Shown here: positions 51,343 through 59,948 of the stretch, in pieces | Layout of the letters: each line of letters starts with the position of its first letter | How positions within the stretch are numbered: position 1 is the stretch's first letter | NCBI GenBank assembly: GCA_036676415.1 | Contig: JAKFCX010000060.1 | Coordinates: 62,001-126,000, forward strand | Length of the DNA stretch: 64,000 nt | DNA from: JAEZDC01 sp036676415 | Lineage (GTDB): Bacteria > Bacteroidota > Bacteroidia > Chitinophagales > Chitinophagaceae | Direction of reading: 5' to 3' | The notes under the pieces: model-generated | The model's input: the letters and a program-made list of their open reading frames with translations, nothing else | What the model was told of the DNA's origin: nothing | Databases searched by the model: none | Translations under genes and position numbers: made by a program

Positions 51343-52236
51343 ATGAAGAAGTTTTTATCCCTTCCTGTGTTGCTAATGCTATGTGTTACCAATATAACTG
51401 CCCAGGATACATTGTATGTAAAAGATTCGGTGATCTACGATACCAAAGGAAATTCAATGGTATTATCAGCCAGTAGTGGAGAGGTAAAAAGACCATCACC
51501 CTATAAGGTAACATTAAAAAAAGACGGACCAATCATAGCCGGGCTGCTTGGATTAAATGTATTGGGCGTAAAACTTATTGCTAACAAAAAAGAACTTACC
51601 CCAGAGCAGCTAGCTACAAAAACAAGAGATAAAGTTCCATTCTTCGATAGGGGAAATGTTGGATACTTTGATGAAAGCATTGATAAGGCCAGCTATGTTC
51701 CGTTCTATGCTTCATTTGCCTGGCCCGTGGTAATGATGCTGGCAGATGGAGACCAGACAAGAAACATCGGACAGGTCTTAGCTCTGTACATTGAAACAAT
51801 GGCTGTAACCGGTGCAATGTTCTCTATCACTGCAGGTACTATTAATAGGAGTCGTCCTTTGGTGTATGGTGCTGAAACACCCATGCAAAGAAGGATCAGT
51901 AAAAATTCACAGCGTTCTTTTTATGCAGGTCATACTGCTGCAACGGCAGCCTCTACCTTCTTTACAGCAAAGGTATTTAGCGATATGAATCCTGATTCAA
52001 AGCTCAAACCTTATGTATGGGTTGTTGCAGCTGCAGTTCCTGCACTTGTAGGATACCAGCGTTACCAGTCAGGTCAACATTTTTTAAGTGATAATCTTCT
52101 GGGTTATGGACTTGGTGCAGCAACGGGTATTTTAATTCCGCATTGGCATAAGATCAAGAAGAATGATAACCTGAGCATCATGCCCGGTTTTGGTCCAAAT
52201 TACCAGGGAGTAGCAGTCGTGTACAAGATCAAATAA
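51343..52236 (+). CDS. PAP2-family phosphatase
   Basis: 297 residues. Signal peptide (FLSLPVLLMLCVTNITAQ), then a lipid phosphatase domain with NRSRPLVYG (motif 1, about 170), FYAGHTAATAAS (motif 2, about 190) and YQRYQSGQHFLSDNLLG (motif 3, about 235-250), and several membrane helices. Removes phosphate from a lipid such as phosphatidate or undecaprenyl pyrophosphate. The N-terminal extension is longer than usual. The next gene starts 7 bases after its stop. Confidence 0.9.
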   Translation: MKKFLSLPVLLMLCVTNITAQDTLYVKDSVIYDTKGNSMVLSASSGEVKRPSPYKVTLKKDGPIIAGLLGLNVLGVKLIANKKELTPEQLATKTRDKVPFFDRGNVGYFDESIDKASYVPFYASFAWPVVMMLADGDQTRNIGQVLALYIETMAVTGAMFSITAGTINRSRPLVYGAETPMQRRISKNSQRSFYAGHTAATAASTFFTAKVFSDMNPDSKLKPYVWVVAAAVPALVGYQRYQSGQHFLSDNLLGYGLGAATGILIPHWHKIKKNDNLSIMPGFGPNYQGVAVVYKIK

Positions 52237-52243
52237 ATAAAAG

Positions 52244-52471
52244 ATGAAGAAGATATTATCAGCCGTCATCGTATTGTTCTTTCTATCGTGTAACATCAAC
52301 GTAGAAGAAGAAAACAAGAAAGATTCGGCAACTACAGGGTTTGATTCATTTGTGCAGAAAGCCGATACCACTTTAGAAAGATGGGGAGATTCTGCCAAAG
52401 AAAAGTACAAAGATGTACGGGATGATGTAAATGATCGTTTTAAAGACGATGACTCTACTACTTTGAGGTAG
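52244..52471 (+). CDS. Small lipoprotein
   Basis: 75 residues. Lipoprotein signal AVIVLFFLSC with Cys at about 16, then a highly charged, helical mature region (EEENKKDSATTGFDSFVQKA ... AKEKYKDVRDDVNDRFKDDD). Starts 7 bases after the PAP2 gene and is probably co-transcribed. Function unknown; the charge pattern suggests a periplasmic spacer. Confidence 0.72.
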   Translation: MKKILSAVIVLFFLSCNINVEEENKKDSATTGFDSFVQKADTTLERWGDSAKEKYKDVRDDVNDRFKDDDSTTLR

Positions 52472-52659
52472 TAGTTAACCAGCCTTTCAACATTAAGCCG
52501 CTTCCTTAACAATAGTTTTAGATTATTGTTTAGGATTGCGGTTTTTTGCGTTATATATTTGCATTGTAAATCATATATCTATATCTACTTTGTGATTTAT
52601 TTCCATTCCATCCTCTGAAAATCCGGCATAAAGCAGCAATCGAATAAAGGACATATAAT

Positions 52660-52854
52660 ATGAAGACGAACAACAACAAACAATTGGTACAAGTTGAAAA
52701 AGAGGAGTTGCAGGAGTTATGTAAACAGGTTAATGAGACAGTAGCTTCTGAAGCTGAAATTAAGAACATCAGGCAACAGTTTGGTATCGCTGATCTCTGG
52801 AACATTCAGCGATCAACACGTTACCGGATTCAAAGAAGAATCTTAAACGCATAA
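52660..52854 (+). CDS. Small hypothetical helical protein
   Basis: 64 residues, basic and mostly helical (NKQLVQVEKEELQELCKQVN ... FGIADLWNIQRSTRYRIQRR). Its last 25 residues are rich in Arg and Gln. No family recognised. It has its own terminator at 52882. Confidence 0.6.
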   Translation: MKTNNNKQLVQVEKEELQELCKQVNETVASEAEIKNIRQQFGIADLWNIQRSTRYRIQRRILNA

Positions 52855-52881
52855 TCATAGCAAGCAACCCACTCTAAACAC

Positions 52882-52911
52882 AACCGTCAAATTTATTTGA
52901 CGGTTTTTTGT
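52882..52911 (+). terminator. Rho-independent terminator
   Basis: Perfect 10-bp stem AACCGTCAAA / TTTGACGGTT, loop TTTA, followed by TTTTG. Confidence 0.9.
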
Positions 52912-52999
52912 TCCATACAGTTGCTTGTAAAATTCGTGTATGTATCTGGCAGCATTTTTGAAAATTTATAATCATCAATCATTATAAAAACAAGTGTAT

Positions 53000-53218
53000 A
53001 TGCAAAAGATTCTCATAGGCACATTAACAGGTTTGGTTGCAGGTGTTGCAATCGGTTTGTTGTTAGCACCAGTAAGTGGAAGTGATGCGAGGAAAAATAT
53101 AGCCAATGGTACCAGGAATCGTTGGAGACAACTCTGGGGTAAACCTGATCTTGAGGAAGATCCATGGGCAGAATACAATGAACGTAAGGCAGCTGCAGTA
53201 GATAATGGAACTGCCTAG
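53000..53218 (+). CDS. YtxH-type glycine-zipper protein 1
   Basis: About 72 residues, ATG 53000. Glycine-rich membrane helix (GTLTGLVAGVAIGLLLAP), then SGSDARKNI and a basic/acidic tail with aromatic residues. The GL.AG.AIG.LLAP pattern is the YtxH signature. Function unknown; YtxH proteins are small stress-linked membrane proteins. First of three paralogues in tandem. Has its own terminator. Confidence 0.82.
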   Translation: MQKILIGTLTGLVAGVAIGLLLAPVSGSDARKNIANGTRNRWRQLWGKPDLEEDPWAEYNERKAAAVDNGTA

Positions 53219-53233
53219 ATCTATGAAAACCAC

Positions 53234-53265
53234 AAAGCCGTGAGCTTCTGCTTACGGCTTTTTCT
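53234..53265 (+). terminator. Rho-independent terminator
   Basis: 12-bp stem from AAAGCCGTGAGC to GCTTACGGCTTT (one G-T pair), loop TTCT, then TTTCT. Separates YtxH 1 and 2. Confidence 0.85.
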
Positions 53266-53327
53266 ATGTTTATAACTGTTGATCTTTCTGGCATTGTATT
53301 CGTGAATTATCTATAAAACAAGTATTT

Positions 53328-53612
53328 ATGACAGGTAGTGCATACAAAATAATATTTACAGCTTTCACAGCCCTGGCTTCAGGTGTTGCAATAGGTGTGT
53401 TGTTAGCACCAAAGTGTGGTTCTGATAACCGGAAAGCGGTGATGGAGACAGCTGAAAATATCCGTAAGCGAATAATGGGTTTTGCCACAAGAAGTGGACA
53501 TACTGTCGAGGACGTTAAGCAGATGCTTACTGATGATGTGGAAGGATTGAATCCTGATCTTCGAAACAGGATACTACAACTGATAGAGATATCTGAAAAG
53601 CGATTATCGTAA
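53328..53612 (+). CDS. YtxH-type glycine-zipper protein 2
   Basis: 94 residues. Glycine-zipper helix (AFTALASGVAIGVLLAPKCG), then SDNRKAVMETAENIRKRIMG and a second helical segment (LNPDLRNRILQLIEISEKRL). Longer C-terminus than its neighbours. 20 bases separate it from the third paralogue, so those two may be one operon. Confidence 0.84.
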   Translation: MTGSAYKIIFTAFTALASGVAIGVLLAPKCGSDNRKAVMETAENIRKRIMGFATRSGHTVEDVKQMLTDDVEGLNPDLRNRILQLIEISEKRLS

Positions 53613-53632
53613 TTTTTAAAAAAGACAAATCA

Positions 53633-53851
53633 ATGAAGACCATTCATATTGTATTATTTACTTGTGCCGGCTTGGCTGCAGGAATTGGGTTGGGCATGTT
53701 GCTAGCTCCATCTGCCGGACGTGAAACGAGGAGAAAATTGAAATATTCTGCCGAAACGCTTAAGAAAAGACTTGGTATAGATGGTGATGATTTCACCGAT
53801 TCTGAAATGGAGATGGATGCCACCAACGGACGTAATTTTGGCTGGGGTTAA
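53633..53851 (+). CDS. YtxH-type glycine-zipper protein 3
   Basis: 72 residues. Glycine-zipper helix (FTCAGLAAGIGLGMLLAPSA), then GRETRRKLKYSAETLKKRLG and an acidic tail (DGDDFTDSEMEMDATNGRNF). Tandem paralogue of the preceding genes. Confidence 0.84.
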   Translation: MKTIHIVLFTCAGLAAGIGLGMLLAPSAGRETRRKLKYSAETLKKRLGIDGDDFTDSEMEMDATNGRNFGWG

Positions 53852-53950
53852 GCGATAATGTAGTAATAGTTTATTTTGAAGAAAGCGGTTTAATGTGTTC
53901 TGTTTACACATTCTTTTCGTTTACTTTGTACCAACTAAAAATGCTGCATC

Positions 53951-56899
53951 TTGCCATTAAAAAAATCTTCAGCCCAAAAGAAGGTGGTACCTAAATCACC
54001 CGTTAAGGATAAAAATTCTGAGAATATCGATGTTCTGAATAATGGAAGCCAGGCGATTGGCACAAAACTGCAAAAATCTGCGGAAAAAATAACTAAATCT
54101 CCGCCGAAGGAACCAAAAGCTGTAGCAGTTAAAAAGGCGCCAGCTAAAAAAGAAGCTCCACAGAAAAAACCGGCAAAGAAAATTTCTGCATCAAAGGCAG
54201 AAACTAAGACACCTGTGGTTACTATAGAATTCAAACTACGATTTCACACACAATTTGGTCAATCTCTTTACTTAACCGGAGATGCCGAAGTACTAGGCAA
54301 TTCGGATATGGATAAAGCCATTCCTTTAAAATATCTCGATGATCAGCATTGGGGTGTAAAGATTAATCTTACTGTAAAGGAAAAAGCGCCACTCAATTAT
54401 CATTATGTATTAAAGCAACAAGATGGCAGCTTTGATTATGATTGGGGAACAAAGACCATTGATCTTACATTATTCAAAGCAGGTAATGTAACCATTATCG
54501 ATTCATGGAATCATGCTGGCTATTTTGAAAATGCTTTTTATACCGAGCCGTTTAAAAAAGTATTACTGCCAAATGCATCATTCAGTAACAGGAAGAATTC
54601 AAAAACATTTTCACACCGGTTTGTTGTAAAAGCACCATTGCTACAAAAAGATGAAGTGGTTTGTTTGCTCGGAAACGGAACTACACTCGGCAACTGGAAT
54701 ATAGAAACACCTGTACTGCTTAACAAAAAAACAGAAGAAGATTCATGGTCTGTTAATCTTGATCTGACCAAGCACAACTACATTATAGAATACAAATACG
54801 GAGTATACAATATTGCTGAAAAGAAATTTGTACGTTATGAAAAAGGAGAGAATCGTTTTGTACAACTTGCTGCAGAGGGTCAGCAATTAAGTGTGAATGA
54901 TGGCTTTGTTGTGTTACCAAATGATACATGGAAAGGAGCCGGTATTGCTATTCCTGTATTTAGTCTTAGAACGGAAAGAAGTTTCGGGGTAGGAGAATTT
55001 ACCGATATAAAACTGCTTGTTGACTGGGTAAAACAAACCGGTTTTAAGATGATACAGTTGTTACCGGTGAATGATACTTCTGCCACACATAGCTGGAAAG
55101 ATTCTTATCCTTACGCTGCTATCTCTGCATTTGCATTACACCCCATGTACCTTGATTTGGCGAAACTAGCCGATTCAAAGAACCAAAAGCTGTTGCAAAA
55201 GCTGGAGAAAAAAAGAAAGGAACTGAATGCATCGTCGACAGTTGATTATGATGAGGTGGTAAAAGCGAAATGGAATTTTATTGAACAGGTATATCCATTG
55301 CAAAAATCTGCCACTTTCAAGGATCCATCATTCAAATCTTTTTTTAACGACAATGAACACTGGCTGGTTCCTTATGCAGTATTCTGTTATTTAAAAGACG
55401 AATACGGCACATCAGATTTTAATCAATGGCCTGATCACAACACTTACAATGCAGCTGCCATATCAGCACTTGCAGCAGAGGGAAGTGTGGCACATGATAA
55501 GATCAACATCCATTTTTTTGTACAATATCACCTGCATTTACAGTTGACCGAAGCTTCAGCTTATGCACATACAAATGGAGTTATTTTAAAAGGTGACATA
55601 CCGATTGGCGTATATCGATTTGGTGCAGATGCCTGGCAGCAACCTGAGTTATATCATTTAGATGTGCAGGCCGGAGCACCACCAGATGATTTTGCAGTGA
55701 AGGGGCAAAACTGGAGTTTCCCGACATACAATTGGGAGAAGATGAAGCAGGATGGTTTCAAATGGTGGAAAGACAGGTTCACCCAAATGCGTTATTATTT
55801 TGATGCATTCCGAATAGATCATATCCTGGGCTTCTTCCGTATCTGGAGCATTCCATTGGATGCAGTAGAAGGAATTATGGGACGTTTTGTTCCAGCGGTA
55901 CCAGTGGATGTAAAAGAGTTCAGTGAACGAAATATTTATTTCGAATACTTACGTTACTGCCGTCCTTTTATCAACGACCAGGCATTGAAGGAAAAGTTTG
56001 GTGAGCAAGCTGGTGAAGTAAAAGAAAAGTTTCTGATGTACGATGGGTTTGATCATTTTGTGATGAAAGATGAGTTTGACACACAGCGAAAAGTGGAACA
56101 ATATTTTGCCGGTAAAGATGATCAGCAGTTGAAGGAAGGGTTATTCGATCTTATTTCAAATGTTATTCTTTTTGAAGAAGAGGGATCTGGTGGAACAAGA
56201 TTCCATTTCCGTTTTGCAATGGAAGATACCTTATCGTTCAAATACCTTGATGCACATACACAGTACCAGTTAAAACAGCTGTATGTAAATTATTTCTTTG
56301 AAAGACAGGATCATCATTGGGAGATCGAGGCAATGCAAAAACTTCCTGGCTTGAAGAGAGCTACGAATATGCTGGTTTGTGGTGAAGACCTTGGCTTGGT
56401 TCCTCATTGTGTTCCGAATGTAATGAAGCAGTTAGGTATTCTTAGTCTTGAAATTCAAAGAATGCCAAAGGCTGTGAAAAAGCAGTTCTTTAACCCTGCT
56501 GATGCACCATACTTAAGCGTAGTAACACCTTCTACACATGATATGAGTACCGTGAGAAGCTGGTGGGAAGAAGACAGGGCAAGTACACAGCAATTTTACA
56601 ATAACGAATTACGGCAGCCTGGCGATGCTCCTTACTATTGCGAGCCATGGATCAGCAAAGCGATAATATTGCAGCATATGTATTCACCAGCCATGTGGAG
56701 TATTTTCCAGATGCAGGACCTGTTAGGTATCAGTGGAGAGTTAAGAAGAGAAGATCCTTCTGAAGAAAGAATCAATCTTCCATCGAATCCACAGCACTAC
56801 TGGAACTACCGGATGCACATCACGCTGGAAGAACTTTTAAAGGCAGCCGAATTCAATGCTGAGCTGAAAGAATATCTTCAATCTTCCGGAAGAAATTAA
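53951..56899 (+). CDS. malQ: 4-alpha-glucanotransferase (GH77) with two CBM20-like domains
   Basis: 982 residues. Residues 1-80 are a Lys/Ala/Pro-rich extension, unusual for the family. Two starch-binding domains follow (about 92-185: KLRFHTQFGQSLYLTGDAEV; about 215-320: HRFVVKAPLLQKDEVVCLLG). GH77 core from about 330, with DAFRIDHILGFFRIW (nucleophile Asp, about 620), CGEDLGLVPH (acid/base Glu, about 810) and STHDMSTVR (Asp, about 860). Moves glucan chains during glycogen/maltodextrin use; DPE2-like. Start: TTG 53951 follows an in-frame stop at 53936; an ATG at 53941 is in another frame across a run of seven A. A box TTACTTTG stands at 53921. Confidence 0.93.
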   Translation: MPLKKSSAQKKVVPKSPVKDKNSENIDVLNNGSQAIGTKLQKSAEKITKSPPKEPKAVAVKKAPAKKEAPQKKPAKKISASKAETKTPVVTIEFKLRFHTQFGQSLYLTGDAEVLGNSDMDKAIPLKYLDDQHWGVKINLTVKEKAPLNYHYVLKQQDGSFDYDWGTKTIDLTLFKAGNVTIIDSWNHAGYFENAFYTEPFKKVLLPNASFSNRKNSKTFSHRFVVKAPLLQKDEVVCLLGNGTTLGNWNIETPVLLNKKTEEDSWSVNLDLTKHNYIIEYKYGVYNIAEKKFVRYEKGENRFVQLAAEGQQLSVNDGFVVLPNDTWKGAGIAIPVFSLRTERSFGVGEFTDIKLLVDWVKQTGFKMIQLLPVNDTSATHSWKDSYPYAAISAFALHPMYLDLAKLADSKNQKLLQKLEKKRKELNASSTVDYDEVVKAKWNFIEQVYPLQKSATFKDPSFKSFFNDNEHWLVPYAVFCYLKDEYGTSDFNQWPDHNTYNAAAISALAAEGSVAHDKINIHFFVQYHLHLQLTEASAYAHTNGVILKGDIPIGVYRFGADAWQQPELYHLDVQAGAPPDDFAVKGQNWSFPTYNWEKMKQDGFKWWKDRFTQMRYYFDAFRIDHILGFFRIWSIPLDAVEGIMGRFVPAVPVDVKEFSERNIYFEYLRYCRPFINDQALKEKFGEQAGEVKEKFLMYDGFDHFVMKDEFDTQRKVEQYFAGKDDQQLKEGLFDLISNVILFEEEGSGGTRFHFRFAMEDTLSFKYLDAHTQYQLKQLYVNYFFERQDHHWEIEAMQKLPGLKRATNMLVCGEDLGLVPHCVPNVMKQLGILSLEIQRMPKAVKKQFFNPADAPYLSVVTPSTHDMSTVRSWWEEDRASTQQFYNNELRQPGDAPYYCEPWISKAIILQHMYSPAMWSIFQMQDLLGISGELRREDPSEERINLPSNPQHYWNYRMHITLEELLKAAEFNAELKEYLQSSGRN

Positions 56900-56904
56900 T
56901 TTCT

Positions 56905-56930
56905 AAGCCATCTTTGCGATGGCTTTTTTA
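56905..56930 (+). terminator. Rho-independent terminator
   Basis: Stem AAGCCATC / GATGGCTT, loop TTTGC, then T run. The ATG at 56919 of the following frame lies inside it. Confidence 0.85.
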
Positions 56931-57986
56931 TTTAATACCGATACATTGAAATTACGATACAAGACATACGAACTCCCTTTTGTACATCCGTTCACTATAT
57001 CTGGTGGCAGAACAAAGACACACCAGCCTACATTGATCGTGGAACTTTCATTAGGTCCTTTTAAAGGTTATGGTGAAGCTCCAGCGATAAAATATTATAA
57101 TATCACTACAGAACAGATGGTGGCTGATATTGAGCGGAAGAAGATGTTTATTGAGAAGTTTGCATTCACCCATCCTGATCGTTACTGGCATTACCTGCAC
57201 CATTTGTTTCCTGCGAATCCTTTTCTTGTTTGTGCGTTGGATATGGCTGCATGGGATATGTACGGTCAAATGCAACAGAAGCCTTTATTTGAACTCTTCG
57301 ACAGCAAATGGAAAAATGAAGTGCTTACTGATTATACCATTGGTATAGATACCATTGAAAAGATGGTGGAGAAGATGAAGGAAAAGCCCTGGCCGATCTA
57401 TAAGATCAAACTGGGTACACCAGAGGATATAAAAATTGTTGAGGCTTTACGTAAACACACTGATGCAGTGTTAAGGGTAGATGCCAATGCAGGATGGAAA
57501 GTGGATGAAGCTTTGATATTGATACCTCAATTGAAAGAATTAGGAGTGGAGTTGATAGAACAGCCTTTGGCCAAAGATGACTGGGAAGGAATGAAAATAT
57601 TGTTTGAAAAATCTTCCTTAACGCTGATCGCTGATGAGAGTTGTGTGATGGAAGATGATGTTGAGAAGTGCCATCAACACTTTCATGGCATCAATATTAA
57701 ACTCACCAAATGCAGCGGACCAACTCCAGCACTTCGGATGATAGAAAAAGCAAGATCGCTTCGAATGAAAGTGATGATGGGCAGCATGAATGAATCTACG
57801 ATCGGATCAGCTGCTATTGCTCATTTTCTGCCGCAGTTGGATTATGTGGATTGTGATGGACCTCTGTTATTAGCTGAAGATATTGCTGAAGGTCTTAGTA
57901 TTGACAATGGAGTGGTATCCGTTTCTGGTAATTCCGGATTAGGTGTTGAAATTGATGCCTTACGATTTGAACGTACAAGAGAGTGA
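56919..57986 (+). CDS. Dipeptide epimerase (enolase superfamily)
   Basis: 355 residues or 346 from TTG 56946 (MKLRYKTYEL), where family members usually start; ATG 56919 is inside a terminator hairpin, so the TTG is more likely. Enolase fold: KIKLGTP (Lys, about 165), metal ligands in RVDANAGW, IEQPLA and IADESC, and a final catalytic Lys in NIKLTKCSG. FVHPFTISGGRTKTHQPT is the capping domain. Epimerises L-Ala-L/D-Glu-type dipeptides in cell-wall recycling. Its 3' end carries a dispersed motif copy (57973). Gene name not assigned. Confidence 0.9.
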   Translation: MAFLFNTDTLKLRYKTYELPFVHPFTISGGRTKTHQPTLIVELSLGPFKGYGEAPAIKYYNITTEQMVADIERKKMFIEKFAFTHPDRYWHYLHHLFPANPFLVCALDMAAWDMYGQMQQKPLFELFDSKWKNEVLTDYTIGIDTIEKMVEKMKEKPWPIYKIKLGTPEDIKIVEALRKHTDAVLRVDANAGWKVDEALILIPQLKELGVELIEQPLAKDDWEGMKILFEKSSLTLIADESCVMEDDVEKCHQHFHGINIKLTKCSGPTPALRMIEKARSLRMKVMMGSMNESTIGSAAIAHFLPQLDYVDCDGPLLLAEDIAEGLSIDNGVVSVSGNSGLGVEIDALRFERTRE

Positions 57987-57992
57987 CACATG
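57973..57992 (-). repeat. Dispersed motif copy 5 (degenerate)
   Basis: Minus strand TGTGTCACTCTCTTGTAC, one change from copy 3 over 18 bases. It spans the last codons and the stop of the epimerase gene. Confidence 0.45.
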
Positions 57993-58023
57993 AGGTGATA
58001 CCATGAAAAACAGTAGCTGGCTA

Positions 58024-58054
58024 AAAAAAGAAGCCAGTCTGGAAAGACCGGCTT
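58024..58054 (-). terminator. Terminator of the TonB-like gene
   Basis: Stem AAGCCAGTCT / AGACCGGCTT (one mismatch), loop GGAA; on the minus strand followed by seven T. Confidence 0.75.
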
Positions 58055-58078
58055 GCTCATATAATCCAAAACTAACTG

Positions 58079-58960
58079 TTAACCTTTTAATTTGAAGTCG
58101 AACATCAGGGTTCCTTTTTGTTCTTCATTACCTGCTGTAAACTTCAATTGCTTTGCTTTTCTTATTGCGATGTTCCTGATGTTACTGTTTGTAGTGGTGG
58201 TTCCTCTCGGACTTACAGCAGCACTAATCACATTTCCACTTTCATTAACTACTACATCAACCGCAACAACTGCATTCTGGTTGAACTCATCTTCAAAAGT
58301 ATAATTGCCCGTAATTCTTCTTCCAGTCAACCCTGTTTTAATACGAATACCACCATTACCTCTTCCGTCACCAGTATAGCTATCACTGTTCGGATCACCA
58401 CCTGGTTTTCCCTGGTCACCTTTACCACCAGCTATTCCCTGGTTGCTGCCTTTATAATAACTGTCAGCACCATTACCACCAGTTCCTGTTGCACCTGGAG
58501 ATGTTTTACCATTGAACACTGCTTTTGGTTTTGCCGGAGCAGGAGTTGGGTTGGTAACAGGTTTTGTAACAGAAGCTGCTACTTTAGTTGCTTCTGTAGG
58601 TTTAGTATTTATATTCTTAACATCATTCTTTACAACAGGCACGTCAGAATCTGCATCATCAGGAGCATCATCACCTGCATTATTCATTGCAGTCTGAGCA
58701 GGTGCTGTGTTGGCTTCAGGAGCAGGATCACCAGGCAATAAAGGCTGGTCTGTTCCAAAACCTGTTTCTTCAGTTCCCAGGTTCACTTCTATACCCTGTA
58801 ATTCCAATGGCGGATCAGGATTTGCAATTTGTGGTAACTGCCATGAAACCAAAAACAGGAAGATAGCCAGTGCAACAAGAATAGCAGCAGTATAAGCTCC
58901 TGCTTTCATATTCTTCTGTTGTTCAAACTGGTTTACTGTCATCTGGTAAGATTGTGCCAT
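58079..58960 (-). CDS. TonB-like energy transducer
   Basis: 293 residues. A cytoplasmic N-terminus, one membrane helix (about 22-42: AAILVALAIFLFLVSWQLP), a long Pro/Ala/Asn/Gly-rich periplasmic linker (about 50-220) that includes GKGDQGKPGGDPNSD, and a C-terminal TonB-like domain (NYTFEDEFNQNAVVAVDVVV ... KAKQLKFTAG). Transfers proton-motive energy to outer-membrane receptors, or acts in a related trans-envelope system. No exbB/exbD lie beside it in the window. Confidence 0.85.
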   Translation of the reverse strand: MAQSYQMTVNQFEQQKNMKAGAYTAAILVALAIFLFLVSWQLPQIANPDPPLELQGIEVNLGTEETGFGTDQPLLPGDPAPEANTAPAQTAMNNAGDDAPDDADSDVPVVKNDVKNINTKPTEATKVAASVTKPVTNPTPAPAKPKAVFNGKTSPGATGTGGNGADSYYKGSNQGIAGGKGDQGKPGGDPNSDSYTGDGRGNGGIRIKTGLTGRRITGNYTFEDEFNQNAVVAVDVVVNESGNVISAAVSPRGTTTTNSNIRNIAIRKAKQLKFTAGNEEQKGTLMFDFKLKG

Positions 58961-59098
58961 AGCAAAGTAAATATTATAGGGTAACGATGAGATAGATGTG
59001 GAAATTACATAATCGCTTATCTCAGTTTTGTTAAAACACAGTGCTTTTGTGGATAAGTGCAGGGTTTGGAACTAAGCGGCATTAATACTATTGAACAT

Positions 59099-59119
59099 CG
59101 TTGCGTCGCACTCTTGTAC
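59099..59119 (+). repeat. Dispersed motif copy 6 (CGTTGCGTCGCACTCTTGTA form)
   Basis: Matches copy 3 in 17 of 21 positions, in the gap between the TonB-like gene and the 59213 gene. Confidence 0.45.
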
Positions 59120-59212
59120 AAAAGGATGTCCATCAACAAAAAATCTTGACCGCTCTTATGGAAATTGAAAAACGCTGAATCACAGCTGAACACCTTCACC
59201 AAATCTTAACAT

Positions 59213-59416
59213 ATGCGAATCTATCAGCACATCCTGCAGACCAGCATTATCTTACTGGTTATTGGTTTCAACAGTTATATTATCGGTAATGCCATTCGAT
59301 TAGAAAGTGGCTGGGCTATTTTAGGATCGATAGCAAGCCTTTGTGCTCTCGGTTATTGTATTCACCTGTTCAGGAAACTAAATGAGCTGGAAACAGAGGA
59401 ACAGGAGCATTACTGA
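59213..59416 (+). CDS. Small two-helix membrane protein
   Basis: 67 residues with two membrane helices (TSIILLVIGFNSYIIGNAI; WAILGSIASLCALGYCIHLF) and a charged C-terminus (RKLNELETEEQEHY). Not recognised. Its last seven bases overlap the end of the opposing gene. Confidence 0.65.
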   Translation: MRIYQHILQTSIILLVIGFNSYIIGNAIRLESGWAILGSIASLCALGYCIHLFRKLNELETEEQEHY

Positions 59417-59928
59417 GCCAGTTGAAAGCTTTCGATCTTCTTTTTCAGCCAGCTGTCTTTAACCGGTATCAGCCAGTTATTCAATAACTCTTGTTTATTT
59501 CTGACGAGATTATTGAAGTATAATGTATCTGGAGTGATGAAGTTATTTTCGATCGCATATTTCAATTGATTCAAGGGCAGCATCTGTATCTTGTCTTTTA
59601 TCATAAAAGCAAGAAACTCCCTGTCAAACATATTCACCTTAAACCTTTGTTCGATCTCTTTCACCACTTTCACTGAGCTGTCGGTACTGCAACCACTAAC
59701 ACCAGTGGCTGTTTCATCGGCAATGAATACGAGGAATTGCCCATACAGCAGGTTTGCATAACCTTTTATCAGGGAACCATGACTGTTCCATTTGCTGAGG
59801 AAGTCTTCCAGCATCGCTTCAATCTCAAGTGCTTCACTGATAAAGAATAAACGATTGCTCTGGTAGATCCAAACTCTCGAATTTGCATCAAAATCTTCAG
59901 GAATTAACTGCTGGTATGCTACATTCAT
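59410..59928 (-). CDS. Conserved Bacteroidota-type hypothetical protein
   Basis: 172 residues, no signal peptide. Opens NVAYQQLIPEDFDANSRVWI with a helix-rich middle (LEIEAMLEDFLSKWNSHGSL), a short hydrophobic stretch LLYGQFLVFIADETATGVSG, and CSTDSSVKVVKEIEQRF. Widespread Bacteroidota proteins of this layout are sometimes misnamed ABC transporter ATPase, but it has no Walker motifs. Function unknown. A -7 box TAACTTTG lies 6 bases upstream of the start. Confidence 0.8.
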   Translation of the reverse strand: MNVAYQQLIPEDFDANSRVWIYQSNRLFFISEALEIEAMLEDFLSKWNSHGSLIKGYANLLYGQFLVFIADETATGVSGCSTDSSVKVVKEIEQRFKVNMFDREFLAFMIKDKIQMLPLNQLKYAIENNFITPDTLYFNNLVRNKQELLNNWLIPVKDSWLKKKIESFQLAQ

Positions 59929-59933
59929 GGTTG

Positions 59934-59941
59934 CAAAGTTA
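59934..59941 (-). promoter_or_regulatory. -7 box TAACTTTG for the 59410 gene
   Basis: Minus strand TAnnTTTG, 5 bases before the ATG at 59928, in a 20-base gap to the divergent gene at 59949. Confidence 0.6.
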
Positions 59942-59948
59942 AGACAAC

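Noticed and set aside
59017..59202. 61-codon minus-strand frame between the TonB-like gene and 59213
   Set aside because: It crosses motif copy 6, has biased composition and no start signal.
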